DNA of 64,000 nt from Streptomyces sp. AM 4-1-1 (GCF_029167625.1 NZ_CP119145.1:3224001-3288000), one strand, 5' to 3'. Shown: positions 8,820-17,455, counted from the first letter of the stretch. A program made the numbers and translations. Notes: generated by a model not told the origin, from the sequence alone.

Positions 8820-9584
8820 TCAGACGTCCGGCTGCTCGATGCCGATCTCGTACGCGATCTCCCACCGGACGTCCGCGACGGTGATGTCCGCGGTCTCGAC
8901 CGGACGCCCGTCCCGGTCGTAGTAGGTGCGCTCGATGTGCGTGATCAGGTCGCCGACGCTGATGCCGAGGAGGTTCGCCTGTTCCTGGGTCGCACGGGCC
9001 GGGCGCGGCACCTCCACCGCCGTCTCGATGAGGACGCCGATGGAGCGCATCCGGTCGACGACACCCGCCCCGGCGTGCGGTCCCATTTCCGGCAGCATGA
9101 CGGGGGTGCCGTCGGTGACGGCCATCGGTTCCCAGCTCTCGGAGAGCTGCACCGGCTGACCGTCGGCCAGGAACTCGTACCGCGTGTGGACGCAGGGGTC
9201 GCCGGGCGCGATCGACAACCGCTCGGCGATGCCCTCGGGCGCCGGCGCACGGGCCACGGTGTGCGATTCCCAGGTGCCGGCGCGGCCGTGCTCGCGCATG
9301 TCGACCCGGAACGGGCTGCCACCACGCTGCTCCCGGTGGCGTGACCTGACCATGCGGAGACGCTCGCGCGGCCGCCGGACGTAGGTACCGGAGCCGGCCC
9401 GGCCTTCGAGCAGCCCCTCGATGATCAGCCGTTCCATGGCGCGCTGCGCGACGGACTGGCCGACGCCATACTCCTCGGCGACCCGGGCGCGGGACGGAAG
9501 CTTTTCACCGATGGACCATTCGCCGGACCGAATGCGCGCACGCAAAGCGTCGGCCACCTGGAGATAGGGCGTTTCGCGTGGCAT
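8820..9584 (-). CDS. GntR-family regulator, HutC/UTRA subgroup
   Basis: 254 residues. The N-terminal winged helix (YLQVADALRARIRSGEW, then LPSRARVAEEYGVGQSVAQRAMERL) is the GntR DNA-binding domain. The remaining residues form a UTRA ligand-binding domain ending in HIERTYYDRDGRPVE and DITV. ATG 9584 is preceded by GGAG. It is divergent from a small gene at 9694, and the region between contains two near-palindromes that are candidate operators. The ligand is unknown. Confidence 0.93.
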   Translation of the reverse strand: MPRETPYLQVADALRARIRSGEWSIGEKLPSRARVAEEYGVGQSVAQRAMERLIIEGLLEGRAGSGTYVRRPRERLRMVRSRHREQRGGSPFRVDMREHGRAGTWESHTVARAPAPEGIAERLSIAPGDPCVHTRYEFLADGQPVQLSESWEPMAVTDGTPVMLPEMGPHAGAGVVDRMRSIGVLIETAVEVPRPARATQEQANLLGISVGDLITHIERTYYDRDGRPVETADITVADVRWEIAYEIGIEQPDV

Positions 9585-9614
9585 ATGCGCAGCTCCGAGG
9601 GGTTGTCCGTCGAC

Positions 9615-9656
9615 GTTGACAAAGTTAACCCATCAGGTCGAAGCTGAATATTCAGC
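9615..9656. promoter_or_regulatory. Candidate GntR operator/promoter region
   Basis: Between the divergent GntR gene and the 9694 gene lie GTTGACAAAGTTAAC (9615-9629, imperfect inverted repeat containing a TTGACA) and the perfect 14-bp palindrome GCTGAATATTCAGC (9643-9656). GntR proteins often bind sites with a GT-N-AC core, so autoregulation is plausible. No clear -10 hexamer at standard spacing was found. Confidence 0.45.
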
Positions 9657-9693
9657 ATCACGAATCGTGACGCCCTGCTCACAGGGGAGACCC

Positions 9694-9936
9694 ATGTCCA
9701 CCGTGCCTCCACACGTCGTCTCGCTCGCACGGATGCTCGCCGCCGCGACCAGGAGCGAACCCCGCGTCACGGAGACCCCGACCAAGATCCGCATCGAGGC
9801 GGACCTCCCGGACCAGGTGAGCGGCGTGATGCGAGCCACCATCCTCCGGGCCCTGAGCAGCGCCCCAAGGTTCGGTCACGACCGCGCCCAGGACAGCGAG
9901 ACGATCTGGGCCGAGATCGACAAGGAACCGCCATAA
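9694..9936 (+). CDS. Small conserved-looking hypothetical protein
   Basis: 80 residues, soluble, starting at ATG 9694 with GGGGAGA 4 bases upstream. The middle is IRIEADLPDQVSG and the C-terminus is acidic (DSETIWAEIDKEPP). Divergent from the GntR regulator and therefore possibly under its control. I do not recognise the family. An upstream in-frame start would lengthen it by 26 residues but lacks a ribosome-binding site. Confidence 0.65.
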   Translation: MSTVPPHVVSLARMLAAATRSEPRVTETPTKIRIEADLPDQVSGVMRATILRALSSAPRFGHDRAQDSETIWAEIDKEPP

Positions 9937-10210
9937 GTGCCGCCCGCAGGCTGTCAATCCCTTCACCACAGCCCCGGGAAGCTCAAACACCATTTCGTCG
10001 GCGGCTGGGATGCCCTGCTGACCCTGCGAACGAACGGATTCGCCAAGCCGGCCCGATCGGACAGCCACACGACCGCATCCACCGCATGGGCCTGCTCCTC
10101 GCCACCCGTACGCTCTCTCTCCTCGCCTGGCCGCCGACGAAGCGCCCCCGGTCGGCCGAAGCCGAGCGAGGTGCCTCGCCTCGGCCGGAGAGCCCTTCTC
10201 CACCCACATC

Positions 10211-10246
10211 AGATGGTCCGTGCGGGACTCGAACTCCACGACCAGC
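10211..10246 (-). other. Degenerate tRNA-Lys 3'-end-like sequence (possible relic att site)
   Basis: Bases 10211-10246 align with the 3' part of the tRNA-Lys repeated at 12195 and 38188, with roughly six differences including one inserted base: the block CGGGACTCGAACT is followed by an ACCAGCGG-type end. The T-arm is no longer pairable. It may be a decayed attachment site or chance similarity. The surrounding stretch 9937-10336 contains no supportable gene. Confidence 0.3.
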
Positions 10247-10336
10247 GGAACAGAAACCCCGGCAGAGCCCTGCCATGCCTTCCGCCGACATCCCGGTGAC
10301 CCAGACATTCCTGGCTAGGCGTCGTACGGCTGGTGC

Positions 10337-10633
10337 CTACTCGCGGTGGGCGGGATGCCCGTCGGTGAGGAGTCTGCCGTACGCCAGGCACAGCACCGGG
10401 AAGCCAAGCGTGTCCAGAGCGAGCCGAGCCGTCTCCACACTGGAGGGCCGGTGCCCGGTCGCAGCGCCGATCAGGTCGATGACGTAGTGCAGGCCGCCAC
10501 CGACGAGGGCGAACCATGCCTGGTTCTTGCTGAACGTCTCGCTGTGCGCGGGGGTCAGGCGGGCCGCGGCCTGCTGAATCTGGTCGCGGGCGACTTCGTG
10601 CCGTGTGCCCTCGGACAGGAAGGTGGTGGTCAA
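10337..10633 (-). CDS. Possible small protein of unknown function
   Basis: 98 residues if started at TTG 10633, which has GAGGA 9 bases upstream. Third positions are almost all G or C. The middle (WFALVGGGLHYVIDLIGAA) and the end (TLGFPVLCLAYGRLL) are hydrophobic, suggesting one or two membrane-associated helices. No ATG or GTG start fits, the frame continues upstream as low-complexity sequence, and I recognise no family. It could be the 3' end of a decayed gene. Confidence 0.45.
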   Translation of the reverse strand: MTTTFLSEGTRHEVARDQIQQAAARLTPAHSETFSKNQAWFALVGGGLHYVIDLIGAATGHRPSSVETARLALDTLGFPVLCLAYGRLLTDGHPAHRE

Positions 10634-11246
10634 GAGTGCGTCCTCGCTGGTCGGAGTTCCGCCGGAGGCGCATATCGTACGGGCCTGCGCCGGCCCTGTT
10701 GCTTCGGCTTGACGGTGGCGGAAGCGAGGTGACCTCGGGGGCCTTCGGCTCATGCCCGGTCGGTCGATCACCTGATCGGCGAGCACGTGTGGGGGACCGA
10801 GGCGACCGGCACGCGGGCTTTCCGTCAGCTGGCGGTGTATCCGTCTCAACATGGCACTGGACCGGAGTAACAGCTCTTGGTGCTCGCTGAAGCACGGGGC
10901 GCAGCTTGCGGCGCCCCGCAAGTCGTCCTCGACACGTTGTCCCGGGCGACCGATCTCGTCGGCCGGGTACCGCCGGCGAGGCCATGTGAGCAGTGGGACG
11001 TGACCAACTACGACAGCGTGGTCCTTCTGAAGGACCTGCCGAGGCACTGAACGTGGTGGGGGAGGAGTCGACCGAGCACGAACTCCGTCCGGACAGCGGC
11101 GGCTCACTCGGTGATGCCGTCGACCGGGTGGACAACCACACCTGGCAGATCGCCGCAGACACCGCCGCCCTGAGGGATGCCCCTGGCCCCCTTCGTGCAG
11201 GGAGCCGGTCCACCGTCCGTCCGAACCCTCGAACGAAGGAGCCGTC
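10634..11246. other. No supportable gene (613 bp)
   Basis: Short open stretches exist in several frames but none has a ribosome-binding site, coherent composition or recognisable motif. The region may contain decayed coding sequence. Confidence 0.5.
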
Positions 11247-11561
11247 ATGGCCGCAACCCCGCTGTCCGACACCGAACTCGACCAGGCCCTCACCGGCCTC
11301 CCCGACTGGAGCGTCCAGGACGGGAAGCTCACCGCGACCTTCAAGGCCGACCGCTCCGCCGTCCCCGCCCTCTACGCCGCCGTCGCGGCGGCCGAGGACG
11401 AGGCCAACCACCACGCCGAGGTCACCGTCCTCTACGGCACGATCGGCTTCGCGCTCAACACCCACGACGCCGGGGACGCGATCACCGCCCTCGACACCGC
11501 CATGGCCGCCCGTCTCACCACTCTCGCCACCGAGCACGGAGCCCGCCCGGCGCACGGCTGA
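11247..11561 (+). CDS. 4a-hydroxytetrahydrobiopterin dehydratase (pterin-4a-carbinolamine dehydratase family)
   Basis: 104 residues, the normal size of this family. The signature helix with EDEANHHAEVTVLYG carries the His-His pair used for catalysis, followed by a strand and NTHDAGDAITALD. The enzyme dehydrates 4a-hydroxytetrahydrobiopterin formed by aromatic amino acid hydroxylases. AAGGAG lies 7 bases before ATG 11247. No hydroxylase gene is adjacent. Confidence 0.9.
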   Translation: MAATPLSDTELDQALTGLPDWSVQDGKLTATFKADRSAVPALYAAVAAAEDEANHHAEVTVLYGTIGFALNTHDAGDAITALDTAMAARLTTLATEHGARPAHG

Positions 11562-11679
11562 CGGACGACCGGCGCACGGATTCAGCGCCCACCCGGTCGT
11601 ACCGCCGAAGCGGCGGGCGCTGTGGCCGGCCGGGCCGGAGACGGGGTGCTCTTCGTCCGTACGCGGCGGTCCGGGCTCT

Positions 11680-12050
11680 TCACCGACTGGACGTCGAGCC
11701 CGTGCGGCCGCCAGACCAGCACTTCGGACAGGGATCGGACAGGGAACGGGCGGTGCCGAGTTCCCGCTGGCCGGCGGCCTGCCGGAGCAGGGCAGCGGCG
11801 TCGTGGCCAGCGCGTTCGGCCTGGTCCGGTACGGCGGTCAGGGCAAGCCATCCGGGCCCGGCCTGGATTCGGTCCGCGGGGCCGGGCAGCACGGCGTGGG
11901 GCACGGCGGCCTGACGTAGCCGGTCCTGGTCCGGGAGGCGCCGGCCGTGGGCGCGCAGGGCCGCCAGCGGTTGAGCTGCTGCGGCCCGGTAGGCGGCCCG
12001 CAGTTGTTCGGCGGCCCGCCGGACGAGTCCTCGCCCCAGCGGGACCGACG
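11680..12050 (-). pseudogene. C-terminal remnant of an actinomycete relaxase
   Basis: The minus strand encodes EQLRAAYRAAAAQPLAALR, then a QAAVPHAV / GWLALTAV / AGHDAAALLRQAAGQRELGTA series. This parallels the C-terminus of the intact relaxase at 18583-20319 (VRAAVPEHAERIL, GWPALATVLADAEAGGH, LLKEAAARRELGTA). The frame then breaks and SEVLVWRPHGLDVQ continues in another frame. The break coincides with a perfect 11-bp tandem duplication at 11724-11734/11735-11745. The 5' part of the gene is gone. It lies just outside the attL repeat, so it belongs to an older insertion at this tRNA. Confidence 0.75.
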
Positions 12051-12064
12051 ACACCCCGGAACTG

Positions 12065-12110
12065 AACGACAGGAGTCCCGGCCGCATCGGCGGCCGGGAC
12101 TCCTGTCGTT
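12065..12110. terminator. Perfect 21-bp stem-loop, terminator-like
   Basis: 12065-12085 pairs perfectly with 12090-12110 around a 4-base loop (ATCG). There is no T-run on either strand. It sits between the relaxase remnant and attL. Confidence 0.55.
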
Positions 12111-12194
12111 GCGCTTCGGGCCGGCAGGACTCACGCACGGGGCCGGAAACGAGGGTGGGCCCCAGCTCACACACGCTCTGAGCTGGGGCCCGGC

Positions 12195-12241
12195 GGTAGG
12201 CCGTGTGGGACTCGAACCCACAACCAACGGATTAAAAGTCC
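12195..12241 (-). repeat. attL: 47-bp copy of the tRNA-Lys 3' end
   Basis: Perfect 47-bp direct repeat of 38188-38234. It covers the tRNA-Lys T-arm, variable loop, 3' anticodon stem and anticodon, but not the 5' half, so it is not a functional tRNA. It marks the left boundary of the integrated element. Confidence 0.95.
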
Positions 12242-12829
12242 TGGCGAACTCGTGATCGTCCATTTTCCATGATCCTAGTGAGGGTGATTCGTCCTGGTCA
12301 GAGCCCTAGGTCATGCTGTCGGGTTCGCGCCAGGGGGGCTCGTGCTGCGCCGTCCGCTCACGCATCGCTCACGCACACACGCGAGACGATGTACCGGCCA
12401 GAACCGTGCCACCAGCAGCGAACAGCGGCGACTGACCCTACGGTCTGGGGCCGGGACGACTCCTGACGAACTGGCGGCCCAGGAGAACGTGAGGCAACTG
12501 CCCGTCAACTCGGGCATGTAGCTGTAGATGGCGCTGACGGAGACGGCGGGAAGCTTCACGATCAAGGTGACCCCGCTATCCGGATAGGTGAGCAGATCGC
12601 GGGCGGCTTGCATCTAGCCTCTCCGTCGTCATCATCATCGTCAGACAGCCCCAGTCGAGGGCCAGCGGTACAGGCGGAAGCAGGACACATCGCCCAAGAG
12701 TGACAGGGCGTTGATCGTCGGCAACCAACGTCGCTGCACGCACGCCACAACCAAGAGATCTCTCCGGTTGGCAGGTTCACGCCTGTCTGGGAAGAACGTG
12801 CGACTGCAAGGCTGTCCTGCGACAGGCCG
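12242..12829. other. Left-end segment of the element without a supportable gene
   Basis: 588 bp. It contains, at 12349-12375, a 27-bp perfect match to the 3' end of the integrase gene (38072-38098), coding PSAHASLT in the same orientation. The rest shows no convincing reading frame or ribosome-binding site. It looks like recombined or decayed element DNA. Confidence 0.6.
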
Positions 12830-12909
12830 GGCCCTCTCTGCCAGCCTTGGGTGAGACATCCCGCTCTGTCGGGTTAGCCTGAGAGGGTAGGACAGGAGAA
12901 TCGCCCCTT

Positions 12910-13293
12910 ATGACCAGCACTGAACCGGTCGGGTCCGACCCGGCACCGAGGCCGAAGCGCCGCACTTTCACCTCGGAGTACAAGCTGCGGATCGTCGCTG
13001 AGTACGACGCGGCGCCCAGGAACGAGAAGGGCGCGGTCCTGCGCCGGGAACGGCTCTACCACTCGCACGTCAAGGAATGGCGGGCCGCCCGGGACGCCCG
13101 GGCCCTGGAGAACCTGGTCGACCGCCGCACGAGCCCGGCCCGTGGGAAGAAGTCCGCCGCGGAGGTGGAGAACGAGAAACTGCGGCAGCAGGTGGCACGG
13201 CTGGAGAAGGACCTGGCCCGGAACAGGGCCGCACTCGAGGTGATGGGAAAAGCTTCCGCGCTCTTGGAAATGATCTCCGAGAGCGCGGACTGA
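12910..13293 (+). CDS. IS3 transposase OrfA (copy 1)
   Basis: 127 residues. The N-terminal helix-turn-helix (RRTFTSEYKLRIVAEYDAA, then LRRERLYHSHVKEWRAAR) binds the IS ends, and a leucine-zipper-like helix (NEKLRQQVARLEKDLARNR) allows multimerisation. Translated alone it stops at 13293. A -1 shift at the GGGAAAA heptamer (13245-13251) would give the OrfAB transposase. Confidence 0.93.
   Translation: MTSTEPVGSDPAPRPKRRTFTSEYKLRIVAEYDAAPRNEKGAVLRRERLYHSHVKEWRAARDARALENLVDRRTSPARGKKSAAEVENEKLRQQVARLEKDLARNRAALEVMGKASALLEMISESAD
13245..13251 (+). promoter_or_regulatory. Programmed -1 frameshift heptamer GGGAAAA
   Basis: In the orfA frame the heptamer reads G-GGA-AAA, the X-XXY-YYZ form. Slipping back one base continues as AGC-TTC-CGC, which joins exactly into the open orfB frame with no stop. 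The same heptamer occurs in the other two copies (minus strand 17461-17455, plus strand 31406-31412). Confidence 0.75.
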
Positions 13294-14321
13294 AGCCTGC
13301 CGCAGTCCCTGTCGTGGACGAGGCGTTCACCGGCGTCGAGGTTCAGCTGGGCATCACGGCCGCGTGTCGGCTGACCGGTCGCTCACGTGCCACGCACTAT
13401 CGCAGCCTCAAGCCCCCGACAGTCCGCGCACCCCGCTCCCACGCGCAGGTGCAGCCCTCGGCCCTGACGGACCAGGAGCGCTCTGCCGTCCTGGAACTGA
13501 TGAACAGCGACGAGTACGCCGAACTGGCGCCCGCCCAGATCTGGGCCCGCGAGTTGGACGCCGGCCGCTATTACTGCTCCGTCTCGACGATGTACCGGAT
13601 CCTGCGCGAGCAGGGTCAGTCCGGTGAGCGCCGACGGCAGGCCGCTCATCCCGCCAAAGCAGTGCCCGAGCTGGTCGCAACCGGACCCTCGCAGGTGTTC
13701 ACCTGGGACATCACCAAGGCGGCCGGACCGGTCAAGGGCACCTGGTATCACGCCTACGTCATCATCGACATCTTCAGCCGCTACATCGTCGGCCACACCG
13801 TTGAGCGGGCCGAATCAGCGGTGCGGGCCGAGGAGTTGATCCGCGAGACCATCATCCGCAACGGCATCGTGCCCCAGACCGTGCACGCCGACCGCGGCAC
13901 CTCGATGACCTCCAAGAGGGTCTCGCAGCTGCTGGTCGACCTCGGCGTCACCCGGTCGCACTCGCGGCCGAAGACCTCCAACGACAACCCCTACAGCGAG
14001 GCACACTTCAAGACCACGAAGTACATGTCCGACTACCCCGAACGATTCGACTCGCTGGCCCATGCCCGCGAGTGGTTCGAGGCATTCATCGCGTACTACA
14101 ACCACGAACACCGGCACTCGGGCATCGGCTGGCACACACCGGCCAGCGTGCACTTCGGCACCGCCGAGGAGGTCCGCGACCAGCGGGCCGTCACCCTCGC
14201 CGACGCATACATCCGCCACCCCGAACGCTTCGGCCGCCGCCCCCGACCACCCCGGATACCCCAGCAGGCATGGATCAACGACCCAGCCAAGCGCAGGGAA
14301 CCCGCACCACAAACCTCATAG
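13251..14321 (+). CDS. IS3 transposase OrfB, DDE integrase core (copy 1)
   Basis: About 356 residues downstream of the frameshift, giving a fused OrfAB of about 470. Order: HTH_21-like segment (GITAACRLTGRSRATHYRSL), then the rve integrase core. The catalytic triad is visible as D in FTWDITKAAG, D in TVHADRGTSM and E in DNPYSEAHFKT, with the IS3 tail YNHEHRHSGIGWHTPASVH. It catalyses copy-out/paste-in transposition. There is no convincing independent start codon, consistent with production by frameshifting. Confidence 0.93.
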   Translation, partial: SFRALGNDLRERGLKPAAVPVVDEAFTGVEVQLGITAACRLTGRSRATHYRSLKPPTVRAPRSHAQVQPSALTDQERSAVLELMNSDEYAELAPAQIWARELDAGRYYCSVSTMYRILREQGQSGERRRQAAHPAKAVPELVATGPSQVFTWDITKAAGPVKGTWYHAYVIIDIFSRYIVGHTVERAESAVRAEELIRETIIRNGIVPQTVHADRGTSMTSKRVSQLLVDLGVTRSHSRPKTSNDNPYSEAHFKTTKYMSDYPERFDSLAHAREWFEAFIAYYNHEHRHSGIGWHTPASVHFGTAEEVRDQRAVTLADAYIRHPERFGRRPRPPRIPQQAWINDPAKRREPAPQTS

Positions 14322-14497
14322 CATCACGACCGTCTCACTGGACTTGAAATCTTCCGGGGTGCTGGGAGCGTAGGTCCTGGCGGCCTCCTCCGACAGCCAG
14401 GAAAGGCGCGTTGCGACTGTTCGAATCACTGGCTCCGGTGGGTGGGGGAACCTGCCCACACACCCAGAAATTACGAAGCTGGGAGGGCATCAATCAC

Positions 14498-15061
14498 ATG
14501 ACGAAGCCCCGAGGGGTAAATAGGACCTCATCGATTCTTCTCATTTTTCTGTTCTCGATATCTGGATGCTCCAGCGAGGGGGATAATCAGCCGAAAGCCA
14601 AGGGATCGACAACAGCGCCCGCATCCGACGCTCCGCAACCGAAACGGCCTTGCCTTAACGCACCTCCGGACCCTGCTAATTTTCCTGACGTTCTACGCAC
14701 CATGGGTGCTGATGTGAAGTGGTGCGGCCGTAAGGAGTTGTGGGTGCGCACTCCTACGGAAAGTGAAGTAGTCAGCCTAGGGAAAGGAGTTTACCGGGCA
14801 AAGTTTGCGTCCGTCACCTTGGACGAACGGGGTGAGATGAGCAAACGCAACGGGCCACCGCTAGTCACTGCCGTCCGATCGGACGACTCTGCTACGGCTC
14901 GTGGCAGCACAGGCGGATTCGCGACTGCCAGCGGAGAGGGAGGCCAAGAAATCCGCTGGTGGCCGACTACCATTACTTTCCCCTCCGAAGGTCGCTGGGA
15001 GGTAAAGGAAGTTCTCGCCACCACTACTGTTCGGTTCACTCTCCGTGTGTCGAAAGACTAA
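14498..15061 (+). CDS. Putative lipoprotein of unknown function
   Basis: 187 residues starting at ATG 14498 with GGGAGGG 10 bases upstream. A basic N-terminus, a hydrophobic core (SILLIFLFSI) and the lipobox SISGC predict lipid-anchored export. A Ser/Thr/Pro linker follows, then a domain with cysteines in RPCLNAP and VKWCGRK that may form a disulfide. Codon use is clearly less GC-biased than the core genes, indicating foreign origin. No family recognised. It lies just right of IS copy 1. Confidence 0.75.
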   Translation: MTKPRGVNRTSSILLIFLFSISGCSSEGDNQPKAKGSTTAPASDAPQPKRPCLNAPPDPANFPDVLRTMGADVKWCGRKELWVRTPTESEVVSLGKGVYRAKFASVTLDERGEMSKRNGPPLVTAVRSDDSATARGSTGGFATASGEGGQEIRWWPTTITFPSEGRWEVKEVLATTTVRFTLRVSKD

Positions 15062-15182
15062 GGATTCCAGAGCTGCCGGGTAGATACAGGCGGTAATGCC
15101 TCTACCTCAGAGGTGCACCCGCGCACCACGAAGTTGGACGGGGGGATCCTCAGCAAGTCCGCGGTACCAGGACCGACCTTCA

Positions 15183-15671
15183 CTAGCATCCGCGCCGCGC
15201 GGCCCCGGCGGGCCAGACCACGTCGACCGCCAGCCCGGCCTGGCGGGCTTGCCCCACAGTGTCGGCAGTTCCGCCGCCCTTGCCTGAAGGAGGTGTGCCG
15301 TCCCACACCGCGACGAGGCGATCCGCGCGGCGCAGCAGCTCGGCGTTCGCCGCCTCGTAAGCAGCCCGGTTCGCCGTCGCGTGGGGCAGCGTCACCACCT
15401 CCCCGGCCGTCTCGACCAGGTGGTCGAAGACTGCGGCGTGGGCCGGCTTCACCTTCGTGGCGCGGTAGTCCTCGCAGGGGATCACTGCGACCAAGCGGCC
15501 TCCGATCGCGGTCACCTCTTCCGCGAAGAGGCTGTCTGCCCCCGCAGCGATGCACGACACCCCGGTCAGGTCATCGCTGTACTCGGCGAGCAGGTCTCGC
15601 AGCGCGGCCCGTACCAGTGGCACGGTCTCGTCGGTCAGGTCCATGTGCCCGGTCACGGCAAGTGTCGTCAT
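15183..15671 (-). CDS. SLOG/Rossmann-type protein coupled to an XRE/TPR regulator
   Basis: 162 residues. The N-terminal strand-loop MTTLAVTGHMDLT, the GVSCIAAGADSLFAE segment and RADRLVAVWDGTPPSGKGG..D resemble Rossmannoid SLOG-type nucleotide-ligand sensors related to DprA/LOG folds. ATG 15671 is preceded by GAGGAACGAGCGC. The stop of the regulator fragment at 15683 is 11 bases upstream, so the two were an operon. This pairing suggests the protein senses or makes a nucleotide-derived signal for the regulator, which is inference. It now lacks its original upstream promoter region. Confidence 0.75.
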   Translation of the reverse strand: MTTLAVTGHMDLTDETVPLVRAALRDLLAEYSDDLTGVSCIAAGADSLFAEEVTAIGGRLVAVIPCEDYRATKVKPAHAAVFDHLVETAGEVVTLPHATANRAAYEAANAELLRRADRLVAVWDGTPPSGKGGGTADTVGQARQAGLAVDVVWPAGAARRGC

Positions 15672-15682
15672 GCGCTCGTTCC

Positions 15683-16350
15683 TCAGCTCGACAGGAGGTC
15701 GCGGATACTATCGCGCGCCTCGCGCACCGGACGTGAGGCGCTGTGTCCCACGGTGTACGGGTACAGCTGCCCAAGCTGTGCACGGACACGCCCCGACTGC
15801 GTACCTCGCGCGGCCTGAACCGCCAGGACAGTTTCAGCGGCCGCGCTTTGGACGTCACCGGCGAGGAACTGGCACTCCGCCAGGCCGATGCGGTCGAGCG
15901 CGTGGGAGCGCCCGGCCTCGGCACCGCGGGATGCCAGGGCAGCCCGGATTTCGTCCGCAGCCTGGGCGGCGTGGCGGCGCGGGTCAGTGCGGGCGAGGTC
16001 AAGTAGCCGCCCCCCGGTGACGCCCGCGAGTTCTGCCTCGTCGAAGTAGGCGATCCAGTACGGCTCGTCGCCATCCTCGCCTGCGTCGGCGAGTGCCTCG
16101 GCCGCCTTGGCGGTGGCCCGGTGGAATCCGGCGATGCGTCCCTGCGCGGCGTATGCCCACGCCTCGCGGGTGTGGAGCATGGCTCGGGCTCGTGGGCCGA
16201 TCGCGTCGCGGACGCCCTCCTGGGCGAGGTGGATCAGCTGGAGTGCGTCGTCGGCCCGGTCACGGTAGAGCATCTGGCGGGCCATGCCGGCCAGCACGTT
16301 GGCTCCGAAGACGACGTCTCCTCCGGCGTGGGCGGCGCGCAGGGCGAGGC
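15683..16350 (-). pseudogene. C-terminal part of a split XRE/TPR-type regulator
   Basis: About 220 residues open from the IS junction: RLALRAAHAGGDVVFGANV, LAGMARQMLYRDRADDALQL, REAWAYAAQGRIAGFHRAT, then DPYWIAY-like and ELAGVTGGRLLDLAR. These are the helical-repeat C-terminal half of a common Streptomyces regulator type whose N-terminal HTH half is found at 30536-30990. The upstream side is cut by IS copy 2, and about 100 residues of the middle are missing from both halves. An internal start could yield a fragment lacking DNA binding. Confidence 0.85.
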
Positions 16351-16384
16351 GGAAGATTTCAAGTCCAGTGAGACGGTCGTGATG

Positions 16385-17455
16385 CTATGAGGTTTGTGGT
16401 GCGGGTTCCCTGCGCTTGGCTGGGTCGTTGATCCATGCCTGCTGGGGTATCCGGGGTGGTCGGGGGCGGCGGCCGAAGCGTTCGGGGTGGCGGATGTATG
16501 CGTCGGCGAGGGTGACGGCCCGCTGGTCGCGGACCTCCTCGGCGGTGCCGAAGTGCACGCTGGCCGGTGTGTGCCAGCCGATGCCCGAGTGCCGGTGTTC
16601 GTGGTTGTAGTACGCGATGAATGCCTCGAACCACTCGCGGGCATGGGCCAGCGAGTCGAATCGTTCGGGGTAGTCGGACATGTACTTCGTGGTCTTGAAG
16701 TGTGCCTCGCTGTAGGGGTTGTCGTTGGAGGTCTTCGGCCGCGAGTGCGACCGGGTGACGCCGAGGTCGACCAGCAGCTGCGAGACCCTCTTGGAGGTCA
16801 TCGAGGTGCCGCGGTCGGCGTGCACGGTCTGGGGCACGATGCCGTTGCGGATGATGGTCTCGCGGATCAACTCCTCGGCCCGCACCGCTGATTCGGCCCG
16901 CTCAACGGTGTGGCCGACGATGTAGCGGCTGAAGATGTCGATGATGACGTAGGCGTGATACCAGGTGCCCTTGACCGGTCCGGCCGCCTTGGTGATGTCC
17001 CAGGTGAACACCTGCGAGGGTCCGGTTGCGACCAGCTCGGGCACTGCTTTGGCGGGATGAGCGGCCTGCCGTCGGCGCTCACCGGACTGACCCTGCTCGC
17101 GCAGGATCCGGTACATCGTCGAGACGGAGCAGTAATAGCGGCCGGCGTCCAACTCGCGGGCCCAGATCTGGGCGGGCGCCAGTTCGGCGTACTCGTCGCT
17201 GTTCATCAGTTCCAGGACGGCAGAGCGCTCCTGGTCCGTCAGGGCCGAGGGCTGCACCTGCGCGTGGGAGCGGGGTGCGCGGACTGTCGGGGGCTTGAGG
17301 CTGCGATAGTGCGTGGCACGTGAGCGACCGGTCAGCCGACACGCGGCCGTGATGCCCAGCTGAACCTCGACGCCGGTGAACGCCTCGTCCACGACAGGGA
17401 CTGCGGCAGGCTTCAGTCCGCGCTCTCGGAGATCATTTCCAAGAGCGCGGAAGCT
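16385..17455 (-). CDS. IS3 transposase OrfB (copy 2)
   Basis: The same protein sequence as OrfB of copy 1, on the minus strand, with the DDE residues intact (D in TWDIT, D in HADRG, E in PYSEAH). It is reached by -1 frameshift from orfA at 17461-17455. Confidence 0.92.
   Translation of the reverse strand, partial: SFRALGNDLRERGLKPAAVPVVDEAFTGVEVQLGITAACRLTGRSRATHYRSLKPPTVRAPRSHAQVQPSALTDQERSAVLELMNSDEYAELAPAQIWARELDAGRYYCSVSTMYRILREQGQSGERRRQAAHPAKAVPELVATGPSQVFTWDITKAAGPVKGTWYHAYVIIDIFSRYIVGHTVERAESAVRAEELIRETIIRNGIVPQTVHADRGTSMTSKRVSQLLVDLGVTRSHSRPKTSNDNPYSEAHFKTTKYMSDYPERFDSLAHAREWFEAFIAYYNHEHRHSGIGWHTPASVHFGTAEEVRDQRAVTLADAYIRHPERFGRRPRPPRIPQQAWINDPAKRREPAPQTS

Larger units (their letters stand above)
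12830..14356 (+). mobile_element. IS3-family insertion sequence, copy 1
   Basis: The sequence shared by all three copies in the window spans about 1527 bp. Inside it, TGAGAC (12852) and GTCTCA (14332-14337) delimit a 1486-bp core with the TG...CA ends usual for the family, but identity among copies continues 22 bp to the left and 19 bp to the right. I therefore treat the outer limits as the moved unit. Two overlapping frames encode orfA and orfB. I could not define a consistent target duplication. Confidence 0.9.

Noticed and set aside
12311..12613. 100-codon minus-strand frame near attL
   Set aside because: Starts without a ribosome-binding site and runs through the integrase-end repeat; no coherent protein composition.
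12852..12900. Target-site duplication for the IS3 copies
   Set aside because: Possible 4-bp matches differ depending on where the ends are placed and no placement works for all three junction pairs, so none is claimed.
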